In this document: one piece after another, positions 1-12,200 of the stretch
Numbering within the stretch: position 1 is the stretch's first letter
Layout of the letters: each line of letters starts with the position of its first letter
NCBI GenBank assembly: GCA_019648995.1
Contig: BLXT01008455.1
Coordinates: 1,206,682-1,236,150 of the forward strand
Reading direction: 5' to 3'
Source of the DNA: Plakobranchus ocellatus
Taxonomy: Eukaryota; Mollusca; Gastropoda; Plakobranchidae
DNA: 29,469 bases
Notes under the pieces: generated by a model
Told to the model about the DNA's origin: nothing
Database searches by the model: none
Seen by the model: the letters and a program-made list of their open reading frames with translations, nothing else
Translations under genes and position numbers: made by a program

Positions 1-213
1 TTTTTTCATTTCAAATAAACTTTGTGTAATCATTCTACTGAATGCGAAGAATTAATGGATGTGCTGTGTGTGTTTGCGCTATGCCTTACATGTGCTGCTT
101 GTGTACTTTAAGATTATTTTTTCCTCCTGCTTCTCTTTTCTTCAAATTTTTTAATCACTCGCTTTGCTTGCTTTTATTATAAAATTTGCATGCTTTCCTA
201 ATCACCTCTTTCT

Positions 214-237
214 CCTCTTCTTCTTCTTCTTCTTCTT
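214..237. repeat. TTC trinucleotide tract
   Basis: About seven TTC units within a pyrimidine-rich region; a 19-base poly-T run follows at 666-684. Confidence 0.85.
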
Positions 238-492
238 TCCCTCTGTCATCATTCATCTGCTTTTTCTCACACTTGATTTCTTTTTTTTTTAATCATCAAA
301 AGTCTTCATTTCCTTCTTTCTTCTTATGGTTTGTTTTTGTTTTGTTTTGTCTTTTGCTCAAGTTTAGAAATCAATTAAATTAATTTATGTAGGCTTTTGG
401 GATCGTTTGATATGTGAAGATAGTTCTTCCTGAATCAAGTCACCACAAACAGCCATCAAAAATGATGATGGTTGAATGACTTAGAGACTTAC

Positions 493-604
493 TGTAAGCG
501 TACCTGGAGAGGGAATGCATCATTCTGACAACGGCATCAGATGCGCATATTGCAAACAATATTACCATACAGCTGGCAATTTGTAAGGCCCAACTTTCCC
601 TGTT
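493..604 (-). CDS. Exon-like segment of an unidentified gene
   Basis: On the minus strand a strong acceptor (TTTTACAG) is followed by 112 bases open from the first base and closed by a perfect donor GTAAGT. The segment begins NRESWALQIASCMVILFAIC and continues ASDAVVRMMHSLSRYAY. The middle is hydrophobic, so it could be a membrane span or a buried helix. I do not recognise the protein. A second donor, CAG-GTACGC, lies 10 bases earlier. Partner exons were not found: none is convincing between 605 and 9000, which lowers confidence. It could also be a chance open stretch. Confidence 0.35.
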
Positions 605-3600
605 CTGTAAAACAAAATTTGTTTCTCTATCTAATCATGAATGTAATTAGATAAAAGCTTCCAACTTTTTTTTTTTTTTTTTTTAACACAATTTGCAGTG
701 GCAAACGCTCTTTTCAAGAACATTTTTTTTTCTTGGCATGGTACATCACTCTTCCCATCTTTCTTTTGCCGCTCCCTGCACAGTACTAGTTGTTTGTTGT
801 TTTGGGGTTTTTTTTGTCAAATTTTCTTAAACCAGCATTACATTGATATTTCAGCGCACAAGTTTTGCTGGCGCTTTCAGCAAATTTGTGATCACCATAT
901 TGCTACAAATCTTTAGGCCCAGTTATGAAATGCTTGTGCAAATTGCTTGATGGAACACTCCATTTGCTGTGATCTGTGGTACAACAAAACCGATTGAATG
1001 ATGTAATCTCATCCAACTTTGGCTAGCTGATGAAAATGAAGACAGTATTGATACCGGTGAAATTTTTTGCATAATTTGCGTCATGCTAAATATACCAAAG
1101 TCAGTTTTTGTTCCAATGCAATTATGAATAGTTTAGTTACATCAATCAGGTTACCTTTGGATTATAAAGGTAAACGATAAAGAGAAAACAGACTTCACTA
1201 AAAGTATCAGCAAGGCCACTTTAATACTTAAAACTCTATAACTTCGTTGTAGATTTTCTAACCCAGTAGCTCTGAGTCATACATATAAATCTTTTAAACA
1301 GCTCCACTTCCATGTTGTTTAACAATGGTTGGTTGTGAAACATTGTCTTTTCATACCAGGAAAGTTTGTGTACTATATTTGAAATAAGGGAAATCATGTA
1401 GTTCATGGCAAGGAACATTATCAAGGGTCTTTTTGCCTTTATTTGTGTTTAAATGAAAAGTAAAGATTTCAAAAGTATTCACACTAATAAGAAGTGGACT
1501 TTCAGATTCGATCTATTGTGCACACCTACAAAGATTGATTTAGGTGTGTGGTGATTTTTCAATAGGCCTAAAAAAATGTACACAAACACACATAAGCATG
1601 CAAGGCATTTAGAGATTTCTCAAAGCTATGATCCTCTGTTAAATCTGTAGGATGAGTTGTATCCCTTTGTTCTGCAGAAATCATCAAATACTTTATACTG
1701 TAGAATGATTTCATTTGGTGTCATCACTAAAATTATTCTGCAAAGTGCCATATTTTATTGTAACATAATTATTGTAAAATAACATAATATTGTAAAACTG
1801 CTAATCTCATTTTTGGAAAACTCTTAACTCATTCTAAACTCTACCTTTTGTGCTATACAATTCAAGCTGCCATTTTTACCTGGTTAATCAAACATTAAAA
1901 CATAATATTTAAATTAATTTATGTGCCATTATTATCAAATGCACTGAAAATATGACTGGCTTTTAAAAGTACAAAATTGATTATATTTATAACGAAATTA
2001 AGCATTATTATCGCATGTAATTCTGTTTGCTTTTAGATGTTAGCTTTCAAAATATATAAAAGCTTTATGAAAATTCAAAGAGAAGACAACAGAAATAGAT
2101 TCAGATGCAGTTGGTTTAAGCCGAGGAATGCCACTACCAGAAAGTGAAAAATGAGCAAATTATGAAGCCTGATATGTTTAAATGTGTGGCCATTTTGATT
2201 TTCACATCAATACTACAGTGAAGGCTTTGATGTTATTTTTTGTCTTGAAAAGGAGCCAGTGTTTGACCTTAGTAAATTAAAACTAATTCCGTTTTTAGAT
2301 GAGTGTCCGATGTAAAAAATTCATTCTTCAAAGTTTGCTTTTCCCACTCCAGTTTGCGTCTTTTAATCTATTACCTTTGCTTCTCTCTCCCTTGGTTTTT
2401 GGACCGTTTGTTCCTTTTCTTGTTCTGACAATGTAATGGATACACCCCTTTCCATTAAAGCACATAGTGTGATTGCTGCATGCTGAAAATTTAATTTATG
2501 TCCGACGAATATGTTTCACACTCAAAAGTGTAGATTCTAGACCTTTGGTGCTTCTTTCTCAACAAAAACTTTTTGTGCCATATCCAAGACATTGGAAAAA
2601 ATGTTACTCATCCACTTAAATATATGAATATATTTTTTGTTTTTCAGTACTTGGAATATTTAACAATGTGCTTTTAAATGCAAATAAGCATTGAGTAGCT
2701 TCAAAGCAAAGCTAAGAAGTCCATAAAAATAAAAAAAATTCAGTTGTAACAGTTGCCTATAGTTTTTGTCACTCATGAGAAAAAAAAAACTTGAAGAAAA
2801 GATATTTTTTAAAAAGTAATAGTTTTCCAGGCATTTTATTCAAACAGCAGAAATCCCTTTTGCACTACATGTGTAAAGCACATGGCTTTTGTCTGAATCG
2901 TGTCATTATGCATGAAGGATTTTTTAAAACATATCAACTTTTAAACTTGGCACTGGCTTTTTCGTTGAGTCAGTAATTCAATTAGTCAACAGATTCATAG
3001 ACATAGGCCTATATGGCATAACATTTATGGGAGAATAGAAATTAGATGACCTTTACATTTTGGAGGTATGTTTGTTGCGTTGAGTTCTTAAATGCGTGCA
3101 CATTTTTGTTTTATTCAGGTTCAGTCAATCAAGCCAGTAATAAAAAGTTTTTTTAAGCTTTTTGATAAATCTGTCTTATATATACTCCCTCATGCCTGCG
3201 TATAGGCCTCTCCGCACACTCGCCCGCATATAGCCGTCTTTGCACATAGCTCCCCTTCCTGCAGTTTGCCATCAACTAGAAATGAGTTCAATATTAACCA
3301 ACGCCTGCTTTTCCCTATATTTATTTACCTGCTTTGACTATTATTTTAGCCTACAATCGCTTGCCTCTTATGTTTTGTATTAATTTGTTTTTCTTCACTA
3401 TTCTTTAAGGAGTCACCAATTTTGAGACTTTATTAATTTTAACCTGTGCAAGTATTGCTCTCTTAAAAAATGAGTCCAACGAAATAGAAACTCATTTTGA
3501 TATTTTTAACACTTAAAATGTTTTTTTTCAAATCTTTGGTTGAAGAGCAAAGTCAGTTCACAGGCAAGTTTTTTCCCCTCTTAATGATTTTTTTTTTTTC

Positions 3601-4718
3601 CGTTCAATAATTTTTTTTTACTTCTGAAGCGTCCAAATGATTTTTCTTGTTTTAATCAAGTAACCATATTTAACATTTCCCTTTAATTTCAAAATGGTGC
3701 TGATGCCTCTAGGTTCATATGAAACCATTGGCTTTTTTTTTTATTCACAATTTTTAGGCAAATATTTTTGTTGGTTTTTCCCCCTACCCCTACTGAAGTA
3801 TTTTAAATATGATGATCATTGAGTCGGATGTCAGAAATAAAATTTAATAAAAATGGGTGATAAAAAGATTTGTTAAATACCTCTGTTGAAGAGATGCAGG
3901 GTACCTCTATATCATTTTCATCATTAGAAAGTAGACCATGAGGCACTGTTTTGATGAAGCAAATCTGCTAGACGATATAATTTCTGACATGCGACTCTTT
4001 AAAACCCATTGCAAGACACATTAAATGATTTATACTTTGTTTAAAATAGTTACTACAGTCAAAATCTTTTTTATGTCTAGGTAGCTTGGCAGAGAGGTAA
4101 TGTTCATTTACGATTTGTAGGATTTTGTTGTCTAATAATCAAAAAAAACTAATTGATAAATAGGTGAGAATAAAATTGCTTGAAATAAGTTGAAGCCCAG
4201 AAAAAAGATAAAATGTGCAGTTACACCGACGGTTATTTAAAAAGAGCAATAAAAGAAAACTTGTTTTTGTATTCTGAGAATAAATGTAGTAATATTTATT
4301 CAAATTATATATTTTGATACGTGGGCTGGATAGATTGTCCCCATCCTGTTTCCAATCGAAAGAAAAAATTTTTTACAACTTGGCCATCTAAAAAAAATAG
4401 AAGATACTGATGAAAATGACAAACCTTCCTATCAAAACAATGTTTGTTTATATCGTATGCTAATTTTTTTTTTTTTTTAAGAAAAAAAAATTGTTTACTG
4501 GAATGTGAGGAGTCCAACATTTTACGTAATGCAATACTATGACAATTTTTGGGGGTCGTTGTTAATTCTTCCCATGAATCTTTCAGAATCTATTGTTGAT
4601 GAGAATAACACCAGGTCAAAGGGCGAGTGACCACAATCATAACATTTTATCATTATACATGTATAATTTTCATATTATTTCTATAACATCATTACACCAT
4701 AATGAATTCTCTTTCCTT

Positions 4719-4850
4719 CTCTCTCTCTCTCTTCCATGTACTTCTAACTACATGTACTTCTTCTGTAATTCACATTCAGTCCCATTATAAAAACAAAACA
4801 AAAAAAATTTTTTGTGCAACAATTTTATTGTCGTGTGTGTGTGTGTGTGT
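4719..4850. repeat. CT (4719-4732) and GT (4833-4850) dinucleotide tracts
   Basis: These are simple microsatellites in non-coding DNA. Confidence 0.9.
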
Positions 4851-5421
4851 ACGTTTTTTTTTTCTTTTCATTAAGTCTTTGAAACTGAGTGTTCGCCATT
4901 TGTGCGATATGTTCACCAACCCGGTGGTTTGCGTAGCTATGAAGGTTGTCCTTTCAGTGACAGGGTTCACAGTCTTAGGATTTGAACTTAGTGATTATCA
5001 TAATTTTCTTTTTTTTTTTACTTCTTTTCATTTTTCAATACATGTAAAATTGTTTTCCAAAGGAGTTTTTCTTTATTAAATTAAAAATCAGTGCCCTTTT
5101 TATGGCAAACTAAAATAAAACAATTTTGTTTACACGGAGTTTCCCAATCTTTTATCAAAGTAAAACTTTTAAAAATAAAGAATAAAAATATTTTCAAAGG
5201 GACTGGCGTTGGAGAAACAAACACATGAAAAATGTGGGCAGCTGATATATTTGGTGAAGACCTAAAAGCTTAAAGTTTTTGGGATTTTTTTTAAGAATTG
5301 ACCAAGGGCAATTGTATAGAAAATTTTTGTTTGAACAAAGACCTTTTTTAAAACCATTTCTTTCAATTAAGAGTCTTCAAGTTTGTCTAGGATATAGCAT
5401 AAAAACATATGAAAGAAAACC

Positions 5422-5438
5422 TATATATATATATATAT
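5422..5438. repeat. TA dinucleotide tract
   Basis: About eight TA units in AT-rich non-coding sequence. Confidence 0.85.
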
Positions 5439-6201
5439 CTCAACATATAGAAGTTTTGTCATGTCGTAAAAAACTTTTACTTATCAATACTATGTTTATT
5501 GATATGAAAACAGATATGTGAATCTTTCTTTCTGTTCATTATCTTTGTTTCGTTTTGTTTGAATTTTCTTTTATCTGTGTAATAAACCATTTGTTATGAA
5601 TTTTTACATATCATCCTAACAAGTCTTTGTTTGTTCTCCAAACTGTTGTTTCAAATTTCAATTACCCACAAAAAACGGTATCGGCTATAAGAAAAATATC
5701 TCTCTCACTGAACTGAGATGATTAATTATAAATTTTAGGCATTTGATAAAATGTCTTAAGTGTTCTATTACACAAGTCAAAATCACTAACAAGATTTTTT
5801 TTATAGCCTCATAAATGTATGCAAAACGCGGTTTTGTGTACTGTCTTTAATCCGTGTCTAATGCGCTTATTTGACATCCGGTACGCCTTGAGGTTTGTTT
5901 GGGTTTTTTTTTTTTTTTCTGCAAAAGCATGGTAAGCGCCGTCTAGAGATTTAATTTGGCACAGAAGATAGTCCTTTCAATCATTCAACCAAAAGAAATT
6001 ACAAAAAATAAAGAGAAAAAAAATGAAGACAAAACTGCAGAGTGTTCCAAAGGAATAATAAAGGACAGGTCATATATATCAAGCATTGAGTATAAACGTA
6101 TCAGAAAAAATGTTTCTGTCCATAACCCCTCTTTCTTTCTTCCCTCAACACTTAAAATTCCAATGATCACGTTCAAATCTTTTTCATTTCATTCAATCAT
6201 A

Positions 6202-6223
6202 CTCTCTCTCTCTCTCTCTCTCC
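6202..6223. repeat. CT dinucleotide tract
   Basis: Eleven CT units; a shorter CT tract follows at 6939-6953. Confidence 0.9.
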
Positions 6224-7443
6224 CAACTGCATCAAAAATGATTTATTAATCTTTCCCTTGCAAAATATTGACCCTTAAAATTGTACACCATATACAGTCC
6301 CTAGCTGTGATCATGATTGTTCCACGTTAGGGAGAGGAGACTCCAAGGACATGACCTCTCCCTTCTGCCGCCTAGGACTAGCCACACCCGAACTTATAAT
6401 GGATACTGTTCCTTCAAATTCTAAACTTAATGCATGTATTGTCTCAATTGACAGTATAGCAGAATGAAATAAAGGGGAAAATACGGTAAGCACCCATTAA
6501 GCAAGAGATTTTATTGCTGATAACTTGAAGCTAAGTTCTAAACTCTAAATCCAACGCAATATAGAAACAAAAAATCTTGAAAAGGACAGCAATGATGGAT
6601 TCCACAATTATTGGGCTTCTGCGAGAGCTATCATGGACAAATAGTGGTTAGATAAAAGAGCCTACAATCTAACAACAGAATAAAGATAACAAAGGAGTTC
6701 TTGAAATCAACAAATAAGAAAACAGTTCAGATCTAAATGACAGATTTTTTTCATCAAAGAAGCAAACCAGGCAAAATCTTATGAGCTTTCTTAATATTGC
6801 TCAGATTATAGTTTTGCTTTATACAATTTTAAGGTTCTCTGAGAGTCATTAAACCAAAGAAAACAAACAAGTCAAAATTGAATAGCAAAAAGAAAAAAGT
6901 ATGATGGTTTCTCCGATCCAGTAAGACAATAACAAGCACTCTCTCTCTCTCTCAAAAGAGCTATAAGTTTATGTCTTATTGGACACAAATTAGGGACTGG
7001 CCACAGATAAGAGTGGCCAAAACTTATTAATGCAAATTGTGGCTTTTTCAATGGTTTTAAATGCTCAACATGCGAGTTCCCGTTCATTGTGACTGATCTC
7101 CGAAAAAAAATTCACAACATAAGCACCTTAATTAAACTGACTTGAGATTTGAGATCAACAAAAATCAATGGCCTAACATGCTGAATCAAAAACAGTTTAA
7201 ATCAAAGTACATGGCGCAGCCAAAGTCATTTAGTGCCCAAAGTGCCTTTCTCTATTTTAAAATATCATCCTGGCTAAACCACAATATGTTTAAACTAAAA
7301 TGTGTAGCCGCCTGACAAAATTTGTTGAGTGCCAGTTCCGGATGATTGACTTAAAATAAAAATTGTTTGCTGGGGAGGTGAGATTTATTCACTTCTTTAC
7401 GTGGAGGACTTTCTTTAGACATGCTACAATCTTTCTGTACATA

Positions 7444-7536
7444 AAACGGTGGGGATATTATGGTCTCACCTTGCGAGACTGCCACACAAATAATTTCTAG
7501 GTCTTTTTTTTTCAGTTGAAAGTGTCCCACCGTTTG
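7444..7536. repeat. Short inverted repeat, possible hairpin or MITE remnant
   Basis: AAACGGTGGG at 7444-7453 is the exact reverse complement of CCCACCGTTT at 7527-7536, and the flanks also partly pair. The enclosed DNA has a smaller hairpin, GTCTC...GAGAC. It is too short and isolated to name as an element family. Confidence 0.4.
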
Positions 7537-7570
7537 TGCAGCATAACATGCAAGTTTTTTGGGTTTTTTT

Positions 7571-7919
7571 AAGGAAGATCTTTAGAGATTTCCACAAGTC
7601 ACATATCACTCTCACTTGTCACTTCAGGGGGAACTAGAGATTTCCACGTCACATATCACTCTCACTTGTCACTTCAGGGGGAAGACCTGATCACATTTAT
7701 TACAATATAAAATAAAGATGTAACAAAAAAAGACTTAATGGTCAAAGAGTTTGTAAGTTGTTTTTTTTCTAGGAAGATCTTTAGAGATTTCCACAAGTCA
7801 CATATCACTCTCACTTTTCACTTCAGTGTAAGGACCTGCTCAAATTTATTACAATATACAGAATATTAGAATAAATACAAATGTCATGAACAAAGACTTA
7901 ATGGTCAAAGAGCTTGTAG
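7571..7919. repeat. Imperfect tandem duplication with a nested copy
   Basis: A block starting AAGGAAGATCTTTAGAGATT at 7571 recurs with AGGAAGATCTTTAGAGATTT at about 7771. Both blocks continue with TCACATATCACTCTCACTT, TTTATTACAATATA and GACTTAATGGTCAAAGAG in the same order. The first copy contains an extra internal repeat of about 48 bases (7637-7683) of the TAGAGATTTCCAC...CACTTCAGGGGGAA part. It is non-coding and lies downstream of IFT80. Confidence 0.9.
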
Positions 7920-8924
7920 ATTTGTATAATTGACTTTATTCATTGCAACTGCAAGATATGATGAATTGATAAAGGAGATGCTGGGTATTTTGTTCCCTTT
8001 TAACTTATTTTCCAAATCAAATTATTAATAAGAACAATGTTCAAAAAATAAAACAAAACGAATATTTAGAAGATGAAAACACGAAAATGAAACGAAAAGT
8101 CGCAAACCTACTGAACTGAACAGCTTACAACAGATAAATTGGTTGGTGCATTCGAACAATTGAAGATACTTTGCCAACCAACTAGGTCTCCACAAAATAT
8201 GCCAAGATTATGTTTGCCAAGCTTGACAAGGGCAAAAAATGCCCAAAGATTGTCAAATAGTGAACAAGTCATAAACACAAATTAGTTGTATCAAATACCT
8301 TTGCTTATGCGAGATTTTAAGCTTACATTTATTTTAACATGTGAAACTTTGTTGCTAACTTTAAGTGCTACTGGCAAATTGTTAGTTTTACTCTCACCAT
8401 GTGATTTTGTCGATCCAATCCCCATTTTGCCACTAATCCCTATCTGTTGGCTTATAAAGTGTGCAAATATTACAGTGTAAAATGAAAATCTCGAGACAGT
8501 ATTGTAAAAGCATTGTGTGGTATTAGGACGGAATCTTGCATTACAATTATCACAGATATTTGAAAAATGAATCAAAATGATAGGGCACTAAGCTAGAATT
8601 TTATCAAAATGAGAATTAAGTGTGGAAAGGTCATTAATTGCTCTCGTTTGTGTACAATGCTGAGGCTGCCAGTTGTCTTAAAGTTCTTAGGACTAGTAAA
8701 CTAATTTATTTTGATTATTGAAGGAATACATCAAATTCAGACCAAAAAAAGAGAGAAAATACATAATTAGTTGCCATTATCTAGACTGACTTACATTTTT
8801 ATAATTAAACACAAAAATTATCGTTTATAATCAGCTCTCAATTTTTCTTTCTTTTTTTAACTTACTTGTCAAGAGACCCTTGACTTTTGATAAGTTTTCT
8901 GATAATGCATTTTCTTTCAAGTGA
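7920..8924. other. Intergenic stretch before the IFT80 3' end
   Basis: AT-rich. A 94-codon minus-strand open frame at 8291-8575 has no family motif that I recognise and overlaps a plus-strand frame of similar length. It may be old repeat DNA. Confidence 0.5.
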
Positions 8925-8930
8925 TTTATT
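8925..8930 (-). promoter_or_regulatory. Candidate polyadenylation signal AATAAA for IFT80
   Basis: This is the first AATAAA on the minus strand after the IFT80 stop codon, about 227 bases downstream. A second lies at 8705-8710. In AT-rich DNA the hexamer is common, so this is only the nearest candidate. Confidence 0.45.
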
Positions 8931-9156
8931 TCAGCTGACAATGAGAGAAACTGCAAAAACTATAAGAATTGAAATTTTTTAAAAATGCAACATATATAAA
9001 ACCATACCTACCATCAGTGTATTTTGTGGGAGAGCCAAGCATATTCTTAAACAGCCTCACCCTTTTTTTTTGTCACCCTGTCTAAAATCCATCAAGCCAC
9101 ATCTTATGCCTAAATTAAATAAGAAGTGAAAATTTTTTTTAAAAGTAAACAAAGAT

Positions 9157-9288
9157 CTAAGTTCCCCCTCCTCCCCTTCCACCATGTGATCCTCGTGTCG
9201 ATCCCTCCCCTCCTCCCGAGGGCCTCTCTCTCTCCTTCTGATGCTCCATCTCAATCTTGTTGTTGATGTTCTCCCAGTTGATTTCAAT
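9157..9288 (-). CDS. IFT80: IFT80 coding exon 18 (stop, glycine-rich tail)
   Basis: The acceptor is GTCCAG. The exon encodes [20 protein letters not shown], matching the conserved IDWE-I--KIEME--KER, then a tail rich in Gly, Arg and Ser ([16 protein letters not shown]) and TAG at 9157-9159. The tail is coded by a GGA/GGG-rich purine run, and a second frame stays open across the same bases. The frame was chosen because only it continues exon 17 in phase with the family motif. Confidence 0.93.
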   Translation of the reverse strand: MEINWENINNKIEMEHQKERERPSGGGEGSTRGSHGGRGGGGT

Positions 9289-12200
9289 CTGGACAAAACA
9301 GGGAAGATATGTTGTTGTTGTTATTATTTGTGATAATGTTGTTGTTATTATTATTATTATTATTACTATTAATTATTAATAATATTTGTGAAATCATTCT
9401 GCCAAAACAACTGATCTCCAAAAAACTTTGACTAGTTTCAGCGGGCCTGCACATTAAGGAGTAACATTGAAAAGTAAATACAGAAATATTTATATCTGAA
9501 GCTCTCAAGGGATGTGAAGGCTCAAAAGAGAAAGGGAGAGAACAAAAGAGACAGAGAGAGAACGAAAGAGAAAGAGAGAGAGAGAAGTGGGAGAAAGAGA
9601 GCCGAAAAAAAAAAGAAAAGGAAGACAAGGGTTCCTCACCCCCTCTTTATATTGTAAGAAGCGTTTGTTTGTCTCTGGTTTGTCGAAGCGACCTAGGAAT
9701 CTCTGCCTGTAGCCCAGAACTGTGTCCACGTGAGTCTTGTGCTTCACAGCCAACTCTAACGCTCTGAAAAAGCAAATCAATCATATGTGTATCACTGAAT
9801 TAGCACAGTAGCATTAGCTGAATGCTAGATAAAGTTTAATTTAAATTTGGCAGCAAAAAGCACATAAATGGATGAGATATCTATAATTCAAAGGAGGTCA
9901 CTTCCAACTTTCAGCACGGAGTCATGTCTATCTGGTGTTAGCACAACATGTGCTGCTAATAGGGAGGGAAGGAAGAGGAGGAGGAGACGGGCTCTCTCGA
10001 CATGCCCATGAAATGTAGCTTGTAGCATGGATTGTAAAGTTGAGACTGCAGGACAAGTAGGGTATGATGCCCATCATCTTGAAAATAATTCAGGCGCAGG
10101 TACAATAAGGCATAAGCCAATCTCTGCCTTCCCACCCTCTATTTCAGGCCTAGAAGTAGGCCTAAGGTCAATGACTTCATATTCTTGGTTAAGTCAGTTA
10201 TTTATTTGGAAATAAAAACAAGCAATGAAAGAAAGGAACAAACAAAACACAAAAAAGAAAAAGCAACAGTTCAAGATCCAATTACCTTCCACTATCCATG
10301 TGTATCTGTTTGTTTGATTAACAGCAATATCATATTTTTTTTTTTCAATTTAATAAGGGAAATAACTGATTGTTTTTATCACTCTTTTTATAGAGACAAG
10401 CATTTCCTAAATGCATGCTTTTCAAACCTCTTGGCCACCATAATTGTATTGAAGCTGATGTTAATGTGCTTGGCATAAACTTAATTACCTACATGTATAT
10501 AGAAATTGTGCTTGCCACAAACATGATAATAATTATAAGAATCATTTGAATTGCTCTAGTGAGGAAGACACTTTTCTTGAACATTGCACCCCTTCCTTTT
10601 TTTTTTTAAAGTTGAACTTTCACCAATGTCTTCCCCCATCCACCCCCATAAAAAAAAAAAAACGAAAATACCTGAATATGATCAGGTAACTCTAGGTTAT
10701 GGAAATGTAATTTTTTTTTCAGTTTCAAACTATACAGTTCACATAGACCTGGACCTAGATTTAGATTATATTATCTACCCTAAAGGGACTTCATAAATGC
10801 TTCAATGGCCTTCAATGGTTCCGATTCAGGAAATGAAAAAATTCTTTGTTTGATGTATAAGCTATAAACCTGTCTGCCCCTTCTGCCACTCTTCCCCCCC
10901 CCCCCCCCCNNNCCCTCTTTAGCCAGCCTGTCCTTAGTTCCTCTTCCCCCATCTCCCCACAGCCAGTCTGCTTACCTATCCCAGTTGTAGAGTTGTAAGT
11001 TGAGCATGATGGCGCGGAAGATGAGTCCGGCCTGTAGGAGGATGGCTTCGGCATCCTGCTGGTTGCCACAGAGCAGCGCCATCTCCGCGGTCCGAGCTTC
11101 CTTCACAGGGATCTCTTTGATGTTCAGAATAAACTGCACTTTGTCTGCCTGAGAGAACCAGAGGAAAGGGTATACAGAGTGTAAGAAGGTTTAAGATCAT
11201 AGATCAAAACCAAATCCGTGATATTCATCCAATAAACCACCAAACAAAGCAGAACAAACATTCCATATTTATTGCTGTAAAAGGATCTGAGTTACCTCAA
11301 ATGAGTCGCACTTCTCAAATATAAGCGGTGCGCTCTGTCTTATCTGGGTCCCATCGTTTAAATACAAGTGGTGAATATTTGGCTCAAAATTTACAGTTTC
11401 AGGAATCCCACAGACTGAAATGGCTGCGGCTCCATTGACGTAAAAACTGGTATATTGTATAAACTGTTTGTGCAAGCAGCGAGTTATATTTTAAGATACT
11501 AGTATTGGAAATATTTCACCGTGCCAAAATGAAAATTATGTATTTCAAATCTCAAATCATTAAGTCTGCAAAAAAAAAAAAAAAAAAAAATTGGACAGTG
11601 TAACGAACCTCTTGAATAGCAGCGTAAGAAACCTCGGCAGTGTTCAAATCTTTAGCATATGTTGCCATAGCAGCGAGACACGCCCATAGATTCTCCTCCT
11701 ATCAAATCATCAACAAACAGAATACACAAAAGCAGTGATTCTCCAGGCTATTATATAAATGAAGATTTCTGTAACTCGTAAACCAATTGGTCTATTTTTT
11801 TTTTATTTTGAAGTTCTGAGGCTCTACTTCTTGACAAAAAATTATATGACATATTTTTATAATTTAGCCTAAGAATTAGTCAAAAAACAATTGTTTTTCT
11901 TCTAGCAAAATGTGCGAAAAGCTTAAGAGAAGGTAAGGAAATGTAAATAACATTGCCAAAATCATTTATATAACTCTTAGCTAAGTTTGCAATTGGCAGC
12001 AAACACCCTCATGACAAAGGTTTTGATTGAAAGAAGAATTTACACTTCTTGATTGCTATAGTTTCCTTTCATAAATTGTACACAGGTTTAATACAATTTT
12101 TTTTTTTAAATGCACAAAAATCACAAGACATAGCTTTCCTCAAAGAAATATGAAAATTGTGTGCACAAGAACATAACAGCAAAACCAGTTTCCTTATATA

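Larger units (their letters stand above)
605..7443. other. Non-coding AT-rich stretch downstream of IFT80
   Basis: The open frames here are short, biased to Phe, Lys, Ser and Asn, and have no recognisable domain. The only GC-richer patch is about 6325-6400 (reverse strand GTGTGGCTAGTCCTAGG...), possibly an old repeat. I see no convincing gene. Confidence 0.6.

Noticed and set aside
186..383. Ser/Phe-rich plus-strand open frame
   Set aside because: It is a product of the TTC and poly-T tracts, with no protein features.
8291..8575. 94-codon minus-strand open frame
   Set aside because: There is no recognisable domain, no good splice or start context, and an overlapping open frame on the other strand. 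Not enough to call a gene.
9057..9296. Open frame with an Arg/Glu-rich sequence over the last IFT80 exon
   Set aside because: It is the neighbouring frame of exon 18. The IFT80 frame gives the conserved [12 protein letters not shown] motif and joins exon 17 in phase.
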